The notes under the pieces: generated by a model
Database searches by the model: none
Seen by the model: only the letters and a program-made list of their open reading frames with translations
Told to the model about the DNA's origin: nothing
Assembly (NCBI GenBank): GCA_009911035.1
Contig: QXWO01000007.1
Coordinates: 25,977 to 89,976, forward strand
Length of the DNA stretch: 64,000 bases
Direction of reading: 5' to 3'
From: Lachnospiraceae bacterium
GTDB lineage: Bacteria > Bacillota > Clostridia > Lachnospirales > Lachnospiraceae
Program-made: the position numbers and the translations under genes
Shown: positions 34,997-44,052 of the stretch, one piece after another
How positions within the stretch are numbered: position 1 is the stretch's first letter
Layout of the letters: every line of letters begins with the position of its first letter

Positions 34997-35781
34997 CAGA
35001 TATCCACCTCCCCTGCATCAAAAACCGGCCCATCCGTACAAATTCTTGCATTGTTCACATGGGAATGATGGTCTTTATGGACAGTCCGGCACACGCATCC
35101 CAGACAGGCGCCCACACCACATGCCATACGTTCTTCCAAAGACAGATAAGCGGTTATCTGTTTTTTTGCAGCATATGACTTGATAGCCCGGAGCATGGGC
35201 ATAGGCCCGCAGGCCATAATGATATCAGCTTCCACATGCTTATCTTCCATTACATTAAGCACATTTCCCTTTGTGCCCGCACTTCCATCCTCCGTAGCAG
35301 CCAGCACTTTCCCAAACTTCTCAAGATCTTCTTTCAAAAAAAGAATACTATCCCTGTACCCTGCAATGATCACCGATTCGGTTCCTGCTTCCCCCAGTTC
35401 CGCCGCAAGCTGCACCATGGGAGGGATGCCAATGCCGCCGCCCATGAGAACCACTCTTTTTCCTATTGCCCGGTCAACCGGAAATCCGTTTCCCAGAATG
35501 CCCAGAATATCTGCCGTATCCCCCGGCTGCCAGCCGGAGAACTCCTCTGTCCCTGCCCCGGCAGTCCGATATACGATCCGAATGGCTCCTTTTTCTTTGT
35601 CCGCCTGACAGATGCTTATAGGCCTGGGCAGAAGGCGGGAAGCGTCTTTGGTGTACACCCCGATAAACTGCCCTGCCCCGGCTTCCCCTGCCAGTTCCGT
35701 GGAAAGCCACATGTCATAAATATCCGGCGCTATCATCTTCTGGGACAGCACCTTTGCTTTAACTTTTCTTTTTTCACTCAT
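34996..35781 (-). CDS. pyrK: Dihydroorotate dehydrogenase electron transfer subunit
   Basis: FAD and 2Fe-2S subunit that passes electrons from PyrD to NAD. 261 residues: ferredoxin-reductase-like FAD domain (RLLPRPISICQ, the RPxS motif), NAD-binding loop GGGIGIPPMVQLA, ACGPMPMLRAI, and the iron-sulfur loop ERMACGVGACLGCVC with a further Cys in ARICTDGPVF. Overlaps pyrC by 4 nt and pyrD by 1 nt, so all three are translationally coupled. Confidence 0.96.
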   Translation of the reverse strand: MSEKRKVKAKVLSQKMIAPDIYDMWLSTELAGEAGAGQFIGVYTKDASRLLPRPISICQADKEKGAIRIVYRTAGAGTEEFSGWQPGDTADILGILGNGFPVDRAIGKRVVLMGGGIGIPPMVQLAAELGEAGTESVIIAGYRDSILFLKEDLEKFGKVLAATEDGSAGTKGNVLNVMEDKHVEADIIMACGPMPMLRAIKSYAAKKQITAYLSLEERMACGVGACLGCVCRTVHKDHHSHVNNARICTDGPVFDAGEVDI

Positions 35782-37094
35782 CTTCTCTTATACACAATCC
35801 TTCCATCACAAATCGTATAATAAACCACGCCGGGCAGTTCCTCCCCGATAAAAGGGGAATTGGCAGATTTAGAGGCAAACGCCCCCGTCACGACCCACCT
35901 TTCTTCCGGCGCAAACAGCACCAGATCCGCCGGGGCTCCTTCACAGATCCTTCCCCCCGGCAGACGGTAGAGTTCACAGGGGGCTGTGCTCATACGCCGG
36001 AACAGTTCTGGCAGGGTCAGATACCCTTTATTTACCAGTTCACGTATTCCCAGGGAGAGAGCTGTTTCCAGACCGATAATACCACTGGGGGCTTCCGTAA
36101 TGGACTTTTCTTTCTCCTGTCTACTGTGGGGCGCATGGTCTGTGGCAATCAGGTCTATGGTTTTGTCCCTGATCCCTTCAATGACTGCCAGACGGTCTTC
36201 CGGAGTACGCAGAGGCGGATTCATCTTTGCCAGTGTCCCCTTCGCTATCACGGCGTCTTCGGTCAGCGTGAAATGGTGGGGCGCAGCCTCCCCATGGATA
36301 CGGGCGCCTGCCGCCTTTGCTTTCCTTACCAGTTCCACCGCTTCTTTGGAACTGATATGCTGTATCACTACCTCTGCGCCAGTCTCAAGAGCCAGCGCCG
36401 CATCTCTTTTTACCAAATCAATTTCCGCTTCCCGGGGAGAACCTCCAATTCCGTAAAAATCTGACGCTTTTCCTGCATTCACACCGTTATTGGCAATCAT
36501 TCCCGGATTTTCCTCATGAAAACTTATGGGCTTATGAAGCTTTCCGGCCCGTACCATAGCCTCCTTTACCAGACTTTCGTCCATAAGAGGAATGCCGTCG
36601 TCTGTAAATCCTGCTGCCCCGGCCTGTGCCAGTTGTTCCATGTCCACCAGTTCTTTACCCGCCATGCTTCTGGTGACATTGGCGCAGCTTCCGATGCGGA
36701 TGCCTGTCTTCTTTCCTTTTTCAAGCACATAAGAAAGGGTGTCTGCATTGTCCACACAGGGTTTCGTGTTGGCCATCAAAATGATCTGTGTAAATCCCCC
36801 TTTTGCTGCGGCTGCCGCTCCGGTATCAATATCTTCCTTATAAGTAAAGCCCGGATCCCTGAAATGCACATGGGTATCCGCAAGCCCGGGCCCGATTACA
36901 AGCCCCCGGCCATCAATGATTGTCACTTCCGGCCCGTCCCCGCCCGTTTTCCCGGCATTATGACCGGATACCTCCGCCCTCTCCTGCGCTCCGGTCACAA
37001 TTTCTTGGATCTTCCCGTCTCCAATCACAAGATCTGCCTTATAGAGCCTGTCCCCCTCTGGGTCAACGATCATTCCGTTCTTAATAAAAATCAT
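35778..37094 (-). CDS. pyrC: Dihydroorotase
   Basis: Zinc amidohydrolase that forms dihydroorotate from carbamoyl-aspartate. From ATG 37094 (GAGGGATCT upstream) it has 438 residues; the open frame begins at 37124. Metal ligands: HxH in DTHVHFRDPG, His in PISFHEENP and VVIQHISSKEA, and Asp in ATDHAPH. GLETALSLGI and the C-terminal ANSPFIGEELPG are typical of class I bacterial dihydroorotases. It is the first gene of pyrCKD; other pyrimidine genes are not in the window. Confidence 0.95.
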   Translation of the reverse strand: MIFIKNGMIVDPEGDRLYKADLVIGDGKIQEIVTGAQERAEVSGHNAGKTGGDGPEVTIIDGRGLVIGPGLADTHVHFRDPGFTYKEDIDTGAAAAAKGGFTQIILMANTKPCVDNADTLSYVLEKGKKTGIRIGSCANVTRSMAGKELVDMEQLAQAGAAGFTDDGIPLMDESLVKEAMVRAGKLHKPISFHEENPGMIANNGVNAGKASDFYGIGGSPREAEIDLVKRDAALALETGAEVVIQHISSKEAVELVRKAKAAGARIHGEAAPHHFTLTEDAVIAKGTLAKMNPPLRTPEDRLAVIEGIRDKTIDLIATDHAPHSRQEKEKSITEAPSGIIGLETALSLGIRELVNKGYLTLPELFRRMSTAPCELYRLPGGRICEGAPADLVLFAPEERWVVTGAFASKSANSPFIGEELPGVVYYTICDGRIVYKRR

Positions 37095-37115
37095 AGATCC
37101 CTCTTTTCCAATACT

Positions 37116-37147
37116 ACATTTCACAGACCTGCCGCGGCATGAAATGT
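37116..37147 (-). promoter_or_regulatory. Palindromic leader of the pyr operon
   Basis: ACATTTCA (37116-37123) pairs with TGAAATGT (37140-37147) around the inner palindrome TGCCGCGGCA (37130-37139). It lies 22 nt before the pyrC start and behind a minus-strand TATAAT at 37169-37174. I see no PyrR-type attenuator features. Confidence 0.5.
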
Positions 37148-37187
37148 AATCTGCAGTCTTTTTGCTTTATTATACCTGATTTTTAAA

Positions 37188-37216
37188 TTGATGCATATAT
37201 AATTTTATTGTATAAT
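37188..37216 (+). promoter_or_regulatory. Sigma-A promoter of the second chemoreceptor
   Basis: TTGATG (37188-37193), 17 nt, TATAAT (37211-37216), 46 nt upstream of the TTG start at 37262. No sigma-D motif is seen here. Confidence 0.7.
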
Positions 37217-37261
37217 ATATTATGTGACTTTATAACGACATCTGAAAAGGAGAAAATTTTC

Positions 37262-39349
37262 TTGAAATCAATCAAAACCAAAATAATATCAAGTATTATT
37301 TTATGTGCCCTTCTTTCTTCGGCTATTATTGGCATTTTAAGTATTGCTGATTCCAGGCGTGTATCCAATGAGGGGGCGGAACTGGCTCTGTCACTGACAG
37401 CTAAAAATTCCAGTACTGAAATCAATGCCCTGATTGCCACTATTGAGCAGTCCGTAAATACTCTGGGCAATATTGCCCTAGACGGCCTGGATTTTGAAAA
37501 ATTTAAAAGCAGCAACAGCTATGTTACCCAGTATACCGAAAGTCTTATGAGCGATATGCTTGATTTCGCAGAAAATACTGCCGGGACTATCTCTGCTTAT
37601 ATACGGTATAACCCGGATTTTACAGAACCGACTTCTGGGATCTTTTATATCAGAAACAGTCTGACGGCTCCCTTTGAAAGCATTACTCCTACGGATTTTA
37701 CCATGTACGACAAAACGGACCTGGCTCATGTAGGCTGGTATTACATACCTGTTGAAAACGGCGCTCCTTTATGGATGGAACCTTACTTAAATGAAAATGT
37801 AAATATTTATATGATATCCTATGTTGTCCCGCTTTTTATAGACGGAACTTCTGTCGGGATCATTGGGATGGATATAGATTTTTCCCAGCTTACCCAGAGC
37901 CTGAATGAGGACAATATTTTTGGCAGCAGCAGCGCTTTCTTATATAATAAAGAGGGGGTCATCATGTATCACCCCACACTGGATACCGGGACGGATATCA
38001 GTTCTGTGGAAAATGGTGCGCTTTCTGCTTTAAAGGATGAATTGGTAAACGCCGGCAGTACAGAAGTCCTTCACCATTATACCTATGAAGGCACACACAA
38101 GACACTGGCTGCTTATCCCCTTGACAATGGCATGTATCTGGCTCTGACCACTTCCGACCAGGAAATCAGTTCAGACGCTGACCAGCTCTCCAGACAGATC
38201 ATGGGTATCATTGCCGGAGGCGTTGTTGTTTGTATTATACTTGGTATTTTCATGGGGCGCAGTATTGCCAATCCCATCAGCCAGATCACCGACATTATCA
38301 AGCAGACGGCAAATTTTAATTTCCAGAAAAGCGCCAACGGAAGCAGACTGGTAAAGCGCAGGGATGAAACAGGTGTTATGGCCCTTGCCGTCAGTGAAAT
38401 GCGCACCTCTTTCCGGCAGATGCTGGCAGACATGAACCAGGTGGAAGATACCATTCTTTCCAATGTCAACAGGCTGGATGCCATCATGAAGGAAAACAAT
38501 ACTGTGTCCGAGGACAATTCAGCCACGACCCAGCAGTTAGCGGCAGGCATGGAAGAGACTTCCGCAAGCGCATCCCTGATTGTTGATAATGTAAATACCA
38601 TAATAGCAAGTGCAGAAGACATCAAATCCCTGTCAGATAAGGGCCAGATGGAATCCAGGGAAGTCAAAAACCGTGCACAGCTCCTGCGGGATACCACTGC
38701 CGCTTCCACTGATAAAGCGCTGGATATTTACGAAACCATGAAGTTAAAGACCAAAGAAGCTGTCGACCGTTCCAAAGCGGTTGAGAAAATTAATGTGCTG
38801 ACCAATGACATCAAACAGATTTCCACCCAGACCAACCTGCTTGCCTTAAATGCCAGCATTGAAGCCGCCAGAGCCGGAGATGCAGGCCGTGGCTTCGGGG
38901 TTGTTGCCACGGAAATCGGCGCCCTTGCCACCCAGACTTTCCAGACCGTGGACGGCATCAATGAAATCGTCACAGAAGTCAACAATGCCGTATCCAGCAT
39001 GACCGACTGCATTGTAACAATTATGACTTTCCTTGAAAAGACTGTTGTAGCCGATTATACTTCCTTAAAAGATATCGGCGAAAAGTATGAGATAGACGCC
39101 AACTCCTTTGCTGATGCCATGCTGCAGATCAACTCGGAAATCACTGTGTTGTATCAGAAAATCAATGCGATTTCCGAAGCTGTTGACAATGTCAATGATA
39201 CGATCAGCCAGTCGGCCGAAGGCGTTAACCTGATTGCAGAAAAATCCAGCAGTACCGTTGCCAAAACTGCTGAAGGCTGCGCTCTCGTGCAGGAAAGCCA
39301 AGAAAGCGTTGCACTTCTAAAAGAAATCATAGCTAAATTCCAGGTATAA
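37262..39349 (+). CDS. Methyl-accepting chemotaxis protein, dCache type
   Basis: Transmembrane chemoreceptor of 695 residues from TTG 37262, which has AAAGGAG at 9 nt. The open frame goes up to ATG 37208, but that codon overlaps the promoter -10 box. Order: TM1 (about 8-28), outside dCache domain (30-310, with [19 protein letters not shown] and [22 protein letters not shown]), TM2 (about 320-340), HAMP, and the signalling coiled coil with [18 protein letters not shown] and [12 protein letters not shown]. The [15 protein letters not shown] stretch is typical of dCache receptors, several of which bind amino acids or amines; the ligand here is unknown. It stands alone with its own promoter and terminator. 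Confidence 0.94.
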   Translation: MKSIKTKIISSIILCALLSSAIIGILSIADSRRVSNEGAELALSLTAKNSSTEINALIATIEQSVNTLGNIALDGLDFEKFKSSNSYVTQYTESLMSDMLDFAENTAGTISAYIRYNPDFTEPTSGIFYIRNSLTAPFESITPTDFTMYDKTDLAHVGWYYIPVENGAPLWMEPYLNENVNIYMISYVVPLFIDGTSVGIIGMDIDFSQLTQSLNEDNIFGSSSAFLYNKEGVIMYHPTLDTGTDISSVENGALSALKDELVNAGSTEVLHHYTYEGTHKTLAAYPLDNGMYLALTTSDQEISSDADQLSRQIMGIIAGGVVVCIILGIFMGRSIANPISQITDIIKQTANFNFQKSANGSRLVKRRDETGVMALAVSEMRTSFRQMLADMNQVEDTILSNVNRLDAIMKENNTVSEDNSATTQQLAAGMEETSASASLIVDNVNTIIASAEDIKSLSDKGQMESREVKNRAQLLRDTTAASTDKALDIYETMKLKTKEAVDRSKAVEKINVLTNDIKQISTQTNLLALNASIEAARAGDAGRGFGVVATEIGALATQTFQTVDGINEIVTEVNNAVSSMTDCIVTIMTFLEKTVVADYTSLKDIGEKYEIDANSFADAMLQINSEITVLYQKINAISEAVDNVNDTISQSAEGVNLIAEKSSSTVAKTAEGCALVQESQESVALLKEIIAKFQV

Positions 39350-39353
39350 CACA

Positions 39354-39390
39354 AATCCCCGCTCTGTTTTTATAAGGGCGGGGATTTTTT
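39354..39390 (+). terminator. Intrinsic terminator of the second chemoreceptor
   Basis: AATCCCCGC (39354-39362) pairs with GCGGGGATT (39378-39386), followed by TTTT, a few bases after the stop codon. Confidence 0.85.
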
Positions 39391-39430
39391 CCATACGGCA
39401 GCCTGCGGAGTGCTGCATCGTCTGTTGTTC
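39391..39430 (+). repeat. Terminator-trailing repeat, copy 4 (diverged)
   Basis: Directly behind the T-run: CATACGGCAGCCTGCGGAGT, then a GCTGC core and a TCTGTTGTTCG end. It is the weakest match of the family to 4631-4671. Confidence 0.35.
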
Positions 39431-39438
39431 GTTGATAT

Positions 39439-39888
39439 TTAATTGAATACTACCGGTTTATCCACAAATTCTGTTTTGATAACAATATAGGGGTAGGATG
39501 GCGAATCCTTTTTTACGGTTGTGTCGGCCGGGTCAGGACCCAGCAGTGTGGTATCGGCATAGATTGCATTTTCCGTGAGGTATAAATCATTTACTGTAAT
39601 ACTGTAACCGCCGCTCACCTGCTCGCCATAGCCGATGCAGATATAAAGGAATCCATTGTCCTGGTAGGTAACTTTGAAAGCTTTTCCTTTCTTTTCCTCG
39701 ATAACCGTCTTTAGTTCTTCCGGAATATTTTCATCTGCCAGGACTGTAAATTCCAAATCCTTTATTTTTTCTAAAAGATCTTTTTCTTTACCGCCTCCTG
39801 CAAATGCACACCCTGTAAGCAGGCATAGTATCATCGTTCCCAGAATGCAAATTCCATATTTCAAAAACTGTAAGTGATTGTCTTTCAT
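39439..39888 (-). CDS. PrcB-like lipoprotein
   Basis: A 149-residue exported protein with lipobox LLTGC (Cys about 27). A short helical part (KEKDLLEKIKDLEFTVL) is followed by the beta-rich C-terminal domain: GKAFKVTYQDNGFLYICIGYGEQ, GGYSITVNDLYL, DTTLLGP and YPYIVIKTE. This strand order with GGYS and YPY.V is the PrcB C-terminal domain pattern, first described beside a protease in Treponema. Here it lies beside an HtrA protease (93 nt to its stop), transcribed in the same direction, though the HtrA gene comes first. A functional pairing is possible but unproven. Confidence 0.75.
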   Translation of the reverse strand: MKDNHLQFLKYGICILGTMILCLLTGCAFAGGGKEKDLLEKIKDLEFTVLADENIPEELKTVIEEKKGKAFKVTYQDNGFLYICIGYGEQVSGGYSITVNDLYLTENAIYADTTLLGPDPADTTVKKDSPSYPYIVIKTEFVDKPVVFN

Positions 39889-39980
39889 ACCCTGGATTAC
39901 CCTGATCTCTTTTTTATAATCTATGAGTAAAAAAGGGAAAGAATACCTATAATCCGCTCCGGCGTGTCAATTGCCTTTTA

Positions 39981-41366
39981 TCAGCTATTCTGATGTCCCA
40001 GCGTTACTTCCACCGACTTTGACTGGTATCCTACAGGACTTCCCTGCATGATTGTAAGCTCTACGGTGGAGCCTGCCTCGCAATAGGTCAGTTCCTCTCT
40101 TAGTTCCGACATGGACTTTACCTCATCTCCGTTGATGGCGGTTATAATGTCTCCTCTGATAAGACCCGCTTTTTCAGCTCCCGAACCTTCCATGACAGAG
40201 GATATATAGACGCCCTGGGGCATTCCATAAAGCTGGGAATTTTCTGCTGCCACATCCACGCCGGTGATGCCAAGGTACCCTCTTTTTTCTTCATCCACTT
40301 TAAACTTTGTAGTTTTATTCATCAGATTCTCAATAATAGGCTGGGCATCAGAAATGGGGATCGCATATCCCATGCCTTCTACTGCAGAGCCGCCTATTTT
40401 GTTAGAATTGATACCGATAACTTCCCCTTTTATATTCAGCAGGGCACCTCCTGAATTGCCGGGATTGATTGCCGCGTCTGTCTGAATAAAGGTATTGATT
40501 TCCACATCACTGTTCTGGGCTGTCTCCATGGATGTGGCCACAATGGCTCTGTCAAGAGCGCTTACCACTCCAGTGGTGACAGACTGTCCATAGCCAAGGG
40601 CATTGCCGATGGCGATTACCGGTTCTCCTACTGTAAGGCTGTCAGAACTGCCAAGTTTTGCAATACTGATCTTTGCCATGGTGTCTTTCTCTATATTGTC
40701 AAGCTGCACTGCGATCACGGCAAGATCCTTATCCGCATCCGAGCCTTTTAACTGGGCCTGGGCCTGGGTTCCATCCGTAAACTGCACCGTCAGTTCTTCT
40801 GCTGACTCTACTACATGATAGTTTGTTACCAGAAGAAGTTCTGTATCATTCTGGCCCACGATAATACCAGATCCTGAACCACTGCCGGGCTGGCTGTATT
40901 CATAGCCCCAAAAGGACATTCTTTCAACATACGAATTGGTTACTGATACCACAGATGGCATTACCTGCTTCACCACTTCCGTCACATCGGTGACTGTGGT
41001 CTGGGTTATCTGGGTTCCTGCAATCTGCGCACTCTCTGCTGTCTGGTTTTCTTTTATGGATGCTTTTTCTGTATCTGTAGTGTTATTGTCCTCTTTGTCA
41101 TCCCTGTACTCAATTCCTGCTTTTGCTTTCAGATAATCTGCGGCTGAATCAACCGCCTGAAATCCGAGCCCGGCAAAGATGCCAAAAAATAATCCACAGC
41201 AGACTGCAATAACTATTTTCTTTCCAGTCCCCATCCCGGTTTTGCGGGGTTTATCCGGACGCCCGGCATTTCCCGGACTACCGCTTTCATTGTGAAATCC
41301 GCCGCTGTTGTTCCCTCCCGGCTCATAATAATAAGTGTTGTTGTTTGGATAATTATTTTCATACAT
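39981..41366 (-). CDS. htrA: HtrA/DegP-type membrane serine protease with PDZ domain
   Basis: Surface quality-control protease of 461 residues. Asn/Gly-rich cytoplasmic N-terminus, one membrane helix at about residues 49-71, a linker rich in Thr and Glu, then the trypsin-like domain: His in LVTNYHVVES, Asp in DADKDLAVIAV and Ser in INPGNSGGALLN. The PDZ domain covers about 365-455 (RGYLGITGVDV, GAEKAGLIRGDIITAINGDEV). This order matches HtrA/YyxA proteins of Firmicutes. No two-component genes lie nearby. The intergenic stretch upstream to 41591 shows no distinct element. Confidence 0.95.
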   Translation of the reverse strand: MYENNYPNNNTYYYEPGGNNSGGFHNESGSPGNAGRPDKPRKTGMGTGKKIVIAVCCGLFFGIFAGLGFQAVDSAADYLKAKAGIEYRDDKEDNNTTDTEKASIKENQTAESAQIAGTQITQTTVTDVTEVVKQVMPSVVSVTNSYVERMSFWGYEYSQPGSGSGSGIIVGQNDTELLLVTNYHVVESAEELTVQFTDGTQAQAQLKGSDADKDLAVIAVQLDNIEKDTMAKISIAKLGSSDSLTVGEPVIAIGNALGYGQSVTTGVVSALDRAIVATSMETAQNSDVEINTFIQTDAAINPGNSGGALLNIKGEVIGINSNKIGGSAVEGMGYAIPISDAQPIIENLMNKTTKFKVDEEKRGYLGITGVDVAAENSQLYGMPQGVYISSVMEGSGAEKAGLIRGDIITAINGDEVKSMSELREELTYCEAGSTVELTIMQGSPVGYQSKSVEVTLGHQNS

Positions 41367-41591
41367 AACAATTACCTCTTTTCTTCCTTTCTTATGGCTT
41401 ATCAGCCTTTTTCTGTCTTCGTTGTTTATGAATCCAGTATAGCCGGCAATTGTGTTTATTTTGTGACAAAAATTTGTTTAATCTGTTATTTATTATGCAG
41501 TCAAATCCTTAGCGTGTGTTTGAAGATTGCTTTCCTTAAGATGTATGTCACAATCTGTAGGATAAAATGAGGGGCGCATGGCAGGCGTTTT

Positions 41592-42518
41592 TTACTTCCA
41601 GTAACCTTTGTTCATGGAAAAAAGATACACGAGCTTCCGGGGAAGATATTTATACCTTTTTCCCAAAAAATAGCCCCCATACTTACATCCGCTCTGCCAG
41701 AACAGCTTAACCACCAGATAAGGCTTTTTCTGGCGGCACAAATAGCCGCAGGTCTTTTTCACCAGCCTTATCCCTTCGGATTCCGTTGACAGTCCGCCAA
41801 AAATCTCCGGGTAATCGGCATGGGACACTCCCAGGTCAAAGTTCCGCCGGAACTGCCCGGCGCCGCTGTAATTATGGGAATGTTCCACTTTTGCTTCTGC
41901 CGCGTAGGCAATGGAATAGCCCGCATTTATGAGGCCCCTTGCATATATCATATCTTCATTAAATATCGTATGGCTGGTAAAACCTTTTAATTCATCAAAA
42001 ATATCCCTTCTATAAGCCGCACATACATTGGAAGCAAAAAAAGTCTTGATCCCCATGGTTTTAAGATTTTCTGCCGATTTTACGCAGGACTCCCTAGGGT
42101 AATTAAAGATGCGGGTGTAACTTTCTATGTCGCCGCTTCCCTTTCCGGCAAGCTGTCTTGCATAGGACATTCCCACCTTTTTATCCCCGAAAGGCTTTAA
42201 TAGCTGTTCCACCATTTTGTCATCGGCAGGAATGGCATCATCCGTCATCAGAATAAAAAAAGGAGCCTGTGACAGGGATGCGCCGTAGTTTCTGGTTCCT
42301 CCGTGGTCAAATTCCTTCTTTGATATATGCTTAACAAGCACATCCTTAAACCGCTCTTTAAAGTCTGTGTCCGCAATAAACGCATCAAAATATTTCTGCT
42401 CCGTATTAATTAAGATAATCCGCCCCGCCGGATGCGTCTGCGCTTTCAGCCGCTCCAGCAGACGGATCAGTTTTTCCGACGGTTTATAAACCGGAATAAT
42501 TACATCTGCCTGTATCAT
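41592..42518 (-). CDS. GT2-family glycosyltransferase (rhamnosyltransferase-like)
   Basis: From ATG 42518 (AGGGG upstream) 308 residues; the open frame starts at 42551. GT-A fold with ADVIIPVYKPSEKLIRLL, the NDP-sugar site ISKKEFDHGGTRNYG, metal motif MTDDAIPADD and TFFASNVCAAYRRDIFDEL, followed by NEDMIYARGLINAG. FDHGGTRN and NEDM are common in rhamnosyltransferase-type GT2 enzymes. No membrane helix. It is the last gene of the glycan cluster, separated from the LCP gene by a hairpin and repeat, so it may have its own transcript. Confidence 0.9.
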   Translation of the reverse strand: MIQADVIIPVYKPSEKLIRLLERLKAQTHPAGRIILINTEQKYFDAFIADTDFKERFKDVLVKHISKKEFDHGGTRNYGASLSQAPFFILMTDDAIPADDKMVEQLLKPFGDKKVGMSYARQLAGKGSGDIESYTRIFNYPRESCVKSAENLKTMGIKTFFASNVCAAYRRDIFDELKGFTSHTIFNEDMIYARGLINAGYSIAYAAEAKVEHSHNYSGAGQFRRNFDLGVSHADYPEIFGGLSTESEGIRLVKKTCGYLCRQKKPYLVVKLFWQSGCKYGGYFLGKRYKYLPRKLVYLFSMNKGYWK

Positions 42519-42579
42519 ATTACCCCTGCTCCCCAAAACCGCCTGGCGCATATCAAATGCTGCGGTCTATTGTATCAAA

Positions 42580-42650
42580 CACCACCCTGCACCACAGGAT
42601 AGCTTATTGTAACAAACGCTGCCACGCTCCGCGAGCCAGCTTATTGTAAT
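42580..42650 (-). repeat. Terminator-trailing repeat, copy 5 (two tandem units)
   Basis: On the minus strand, just behind the hairpin at 42651-42678: TTACAATAAGCTGG, a GCGGAGCGTGGCAGCGTTTG core, then a second diverged unit starting TTACAATAAGCTATCC. 26 identical bases are shared with the copy near 27263-27288. Confidence 0.65.
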
Positions 42651-42678
42651 AAAAGGGCCAACAAAAGCCGGCCCTTTT
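42651..42678 (-). terminator. Hairpin terminator after the LCP gene
   Basis: AAAAGGGCC (42651-42659) pairs with GGCCCTTTT (42670-42678); on the minus strand the stem ends in TTTTATTAC. It lies about 45 nt after the LCP stop. Confidence 0.7.
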
Positions 42679-42722
42679 CCTCAAACGCCTCCAACAGGTG
42701 ACAGCGCTTGCTGTTTTGTTTT

Positions 42723-43880
42723 TTATTTAACGTATGCGCTGGTGTCTGCTTTCACCTTATCGCTATATTGCAGAACTGCCGTAGAAGGTGTATACTCCTC
42801 GTCTGCAAACAGAAATTCATGGAGCCACTGCACATTGTCTGCCAGTGATACCGGAACCACACAGCTTCCCTTAGAGCCAATTGTTCCTGTGGCACGCATA
42901 CTTTCTTCCGGGAATCCTCCCTGTGCCACAATTTCATATTTGCTGATATCCCCCAGTAGCTCAAGGATTTCTGTCAGATCCAGCGATGTGTAAATCTCAT
43001 CCTTGTCAAAAATGGCATTGGCAACATTATTCAGTGTTGCAGGTGAAGCCGATTTCGCTTTGTCCGCCACTGCCATCAGCACTTCCCTCTGACGCTCCGC
43101 GCGCTTAAAATCGTCTCCGGCTGTATAACGGATACGGCAATATGCTGTTGCCTGAAGTCCGTCAAGCAACTGGTATCCTGTGTCCGTCACAGGGGTATAG
43201 CTTCTCTTAAGGTCCTCTGCCATACAAATCTGATAGTTGTTGATATGCTGCAGCTCCGCGCTGTCCACATCAATCATGACTCCCCCTAAGGCGTCAATGG
43301 TATCGCTAAGCCCGGCAAATCCTACCGTAACGAAATCAGTAATATTCATATCCAGATTCATATTCAGCATGTTGATGGCCTGCATAGGACCACCTTTTGC
43401 ATAGGCAGCATTACATTTATTATAAGAATCATTGCTCAAGTTTAAATAAGTATCACGGTATACGCTGACCAGCTTACACTCACCAGTATCCTGATTAATC
43501 GATGCAATCATTATGGTATCGCTTCTGGTATTTTTGGTAAGCGCCCCTGTAGTAGAGTCCACACCAAACAATGCAATATTCCGGTATCCCTTCATAGTGG
43601 TGGTTTCCACCTTTTCCTTTACCTCAGGATTAATTACGATATCTTCTTCCGGCAGGGTCACTTTTCCCACCTTCTCCACTTTCAGTACACTGTAAAGGAC
43701 TACTACCATAATAAGCAGGATGAATATCTCCAATATAAATAAAAGTATCTTGGTGCGCTTATTTTTGGACTGCTTCTTGGCCGATGCCGGGACTTTTTTC
43801 TTTTTCTTCTTTTTTACGTTTACAGGCTCTTCCGGCCTTACGGGTCTTTTTTTAACAGGTTTCTTAGATGTTGTCGTCAT
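42723..43880 (-). CDS. LytR-CpsA-Psr (LCP) family glycan-to-wall transferase
   Basis: Would move a finished glycan from its lipid carrier to peptidoglycan outside the membrane. 385 residues: a very basic cytoplasmic tail with a run of seven lysines, one membrane helix at about 45-66, and the LCP domain from about 98. Motifs: IALFGVDS, the catalytic-region Arg and Asp in NTRSDTIMIASIN, SVYRDTYL, and CRIRYTAGDDFKRAERQREVL with the conserved Arg residues that bind the pyrophosphate. It lies downstream of the sugar transferase, at the end of the main cluster, as expected for wall attachment of the product. Confidence 0.94.
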   Translation of the reverse strand: MTTTSKKPVKKRPVRPEEPVNVKKKKKKKVPASAKKQSKNKRTKILLFILEIFILLIMVVVLYSVLKVEKVGKVTLPEEDIVINPEVKEKVETTTMKGYRNIALFGVDSTTGALTKNTRSDTIMIASINQDTGECKLVSVYRDTYLNLSNDSYNKCNAAYAKGGPMQAINMLNMNLDMNITDFVTVGFAGLSDTIDALGGVMIDVDSAELQHINNYQICMAEDLKRSYTPVTDTGYQLLDGLQATAYCRIRYTAGDDFKRAERQREVLMAVADKAKSASPATLNNVANAIFDKDEIYTSLDLTEILELLGDISKYEIVAQGGFPEESMRATGTIGSKGSCVVPVSLADNVQWLHEFLFADEEYTPSTAVLQYSDKVKADTSAYVK

Positions 43881-44052
43881 ATGATCTCTCCCTTTTTACT
43901 TCCTTTGCATATCTTTATGGGCTTCATCATCTGTGATTACTCACAAGATATTATTTTCGCATAAAACGCCAATTATAGCAAGCCCCCGGCAGTCATTTTA
44001 ATTTATCCTTAAGATTTGTAAATTTGCACCATTATATACATAAGCGTTCAAA

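Noticed and set aside
37208-37262. ATG start of the second chemoreceptor
   Set aside because: The codon overlaps the promoter -10 box, and a TTG at 37262 has a clear ribosome site followed by a normal N-terminal membrane helix.
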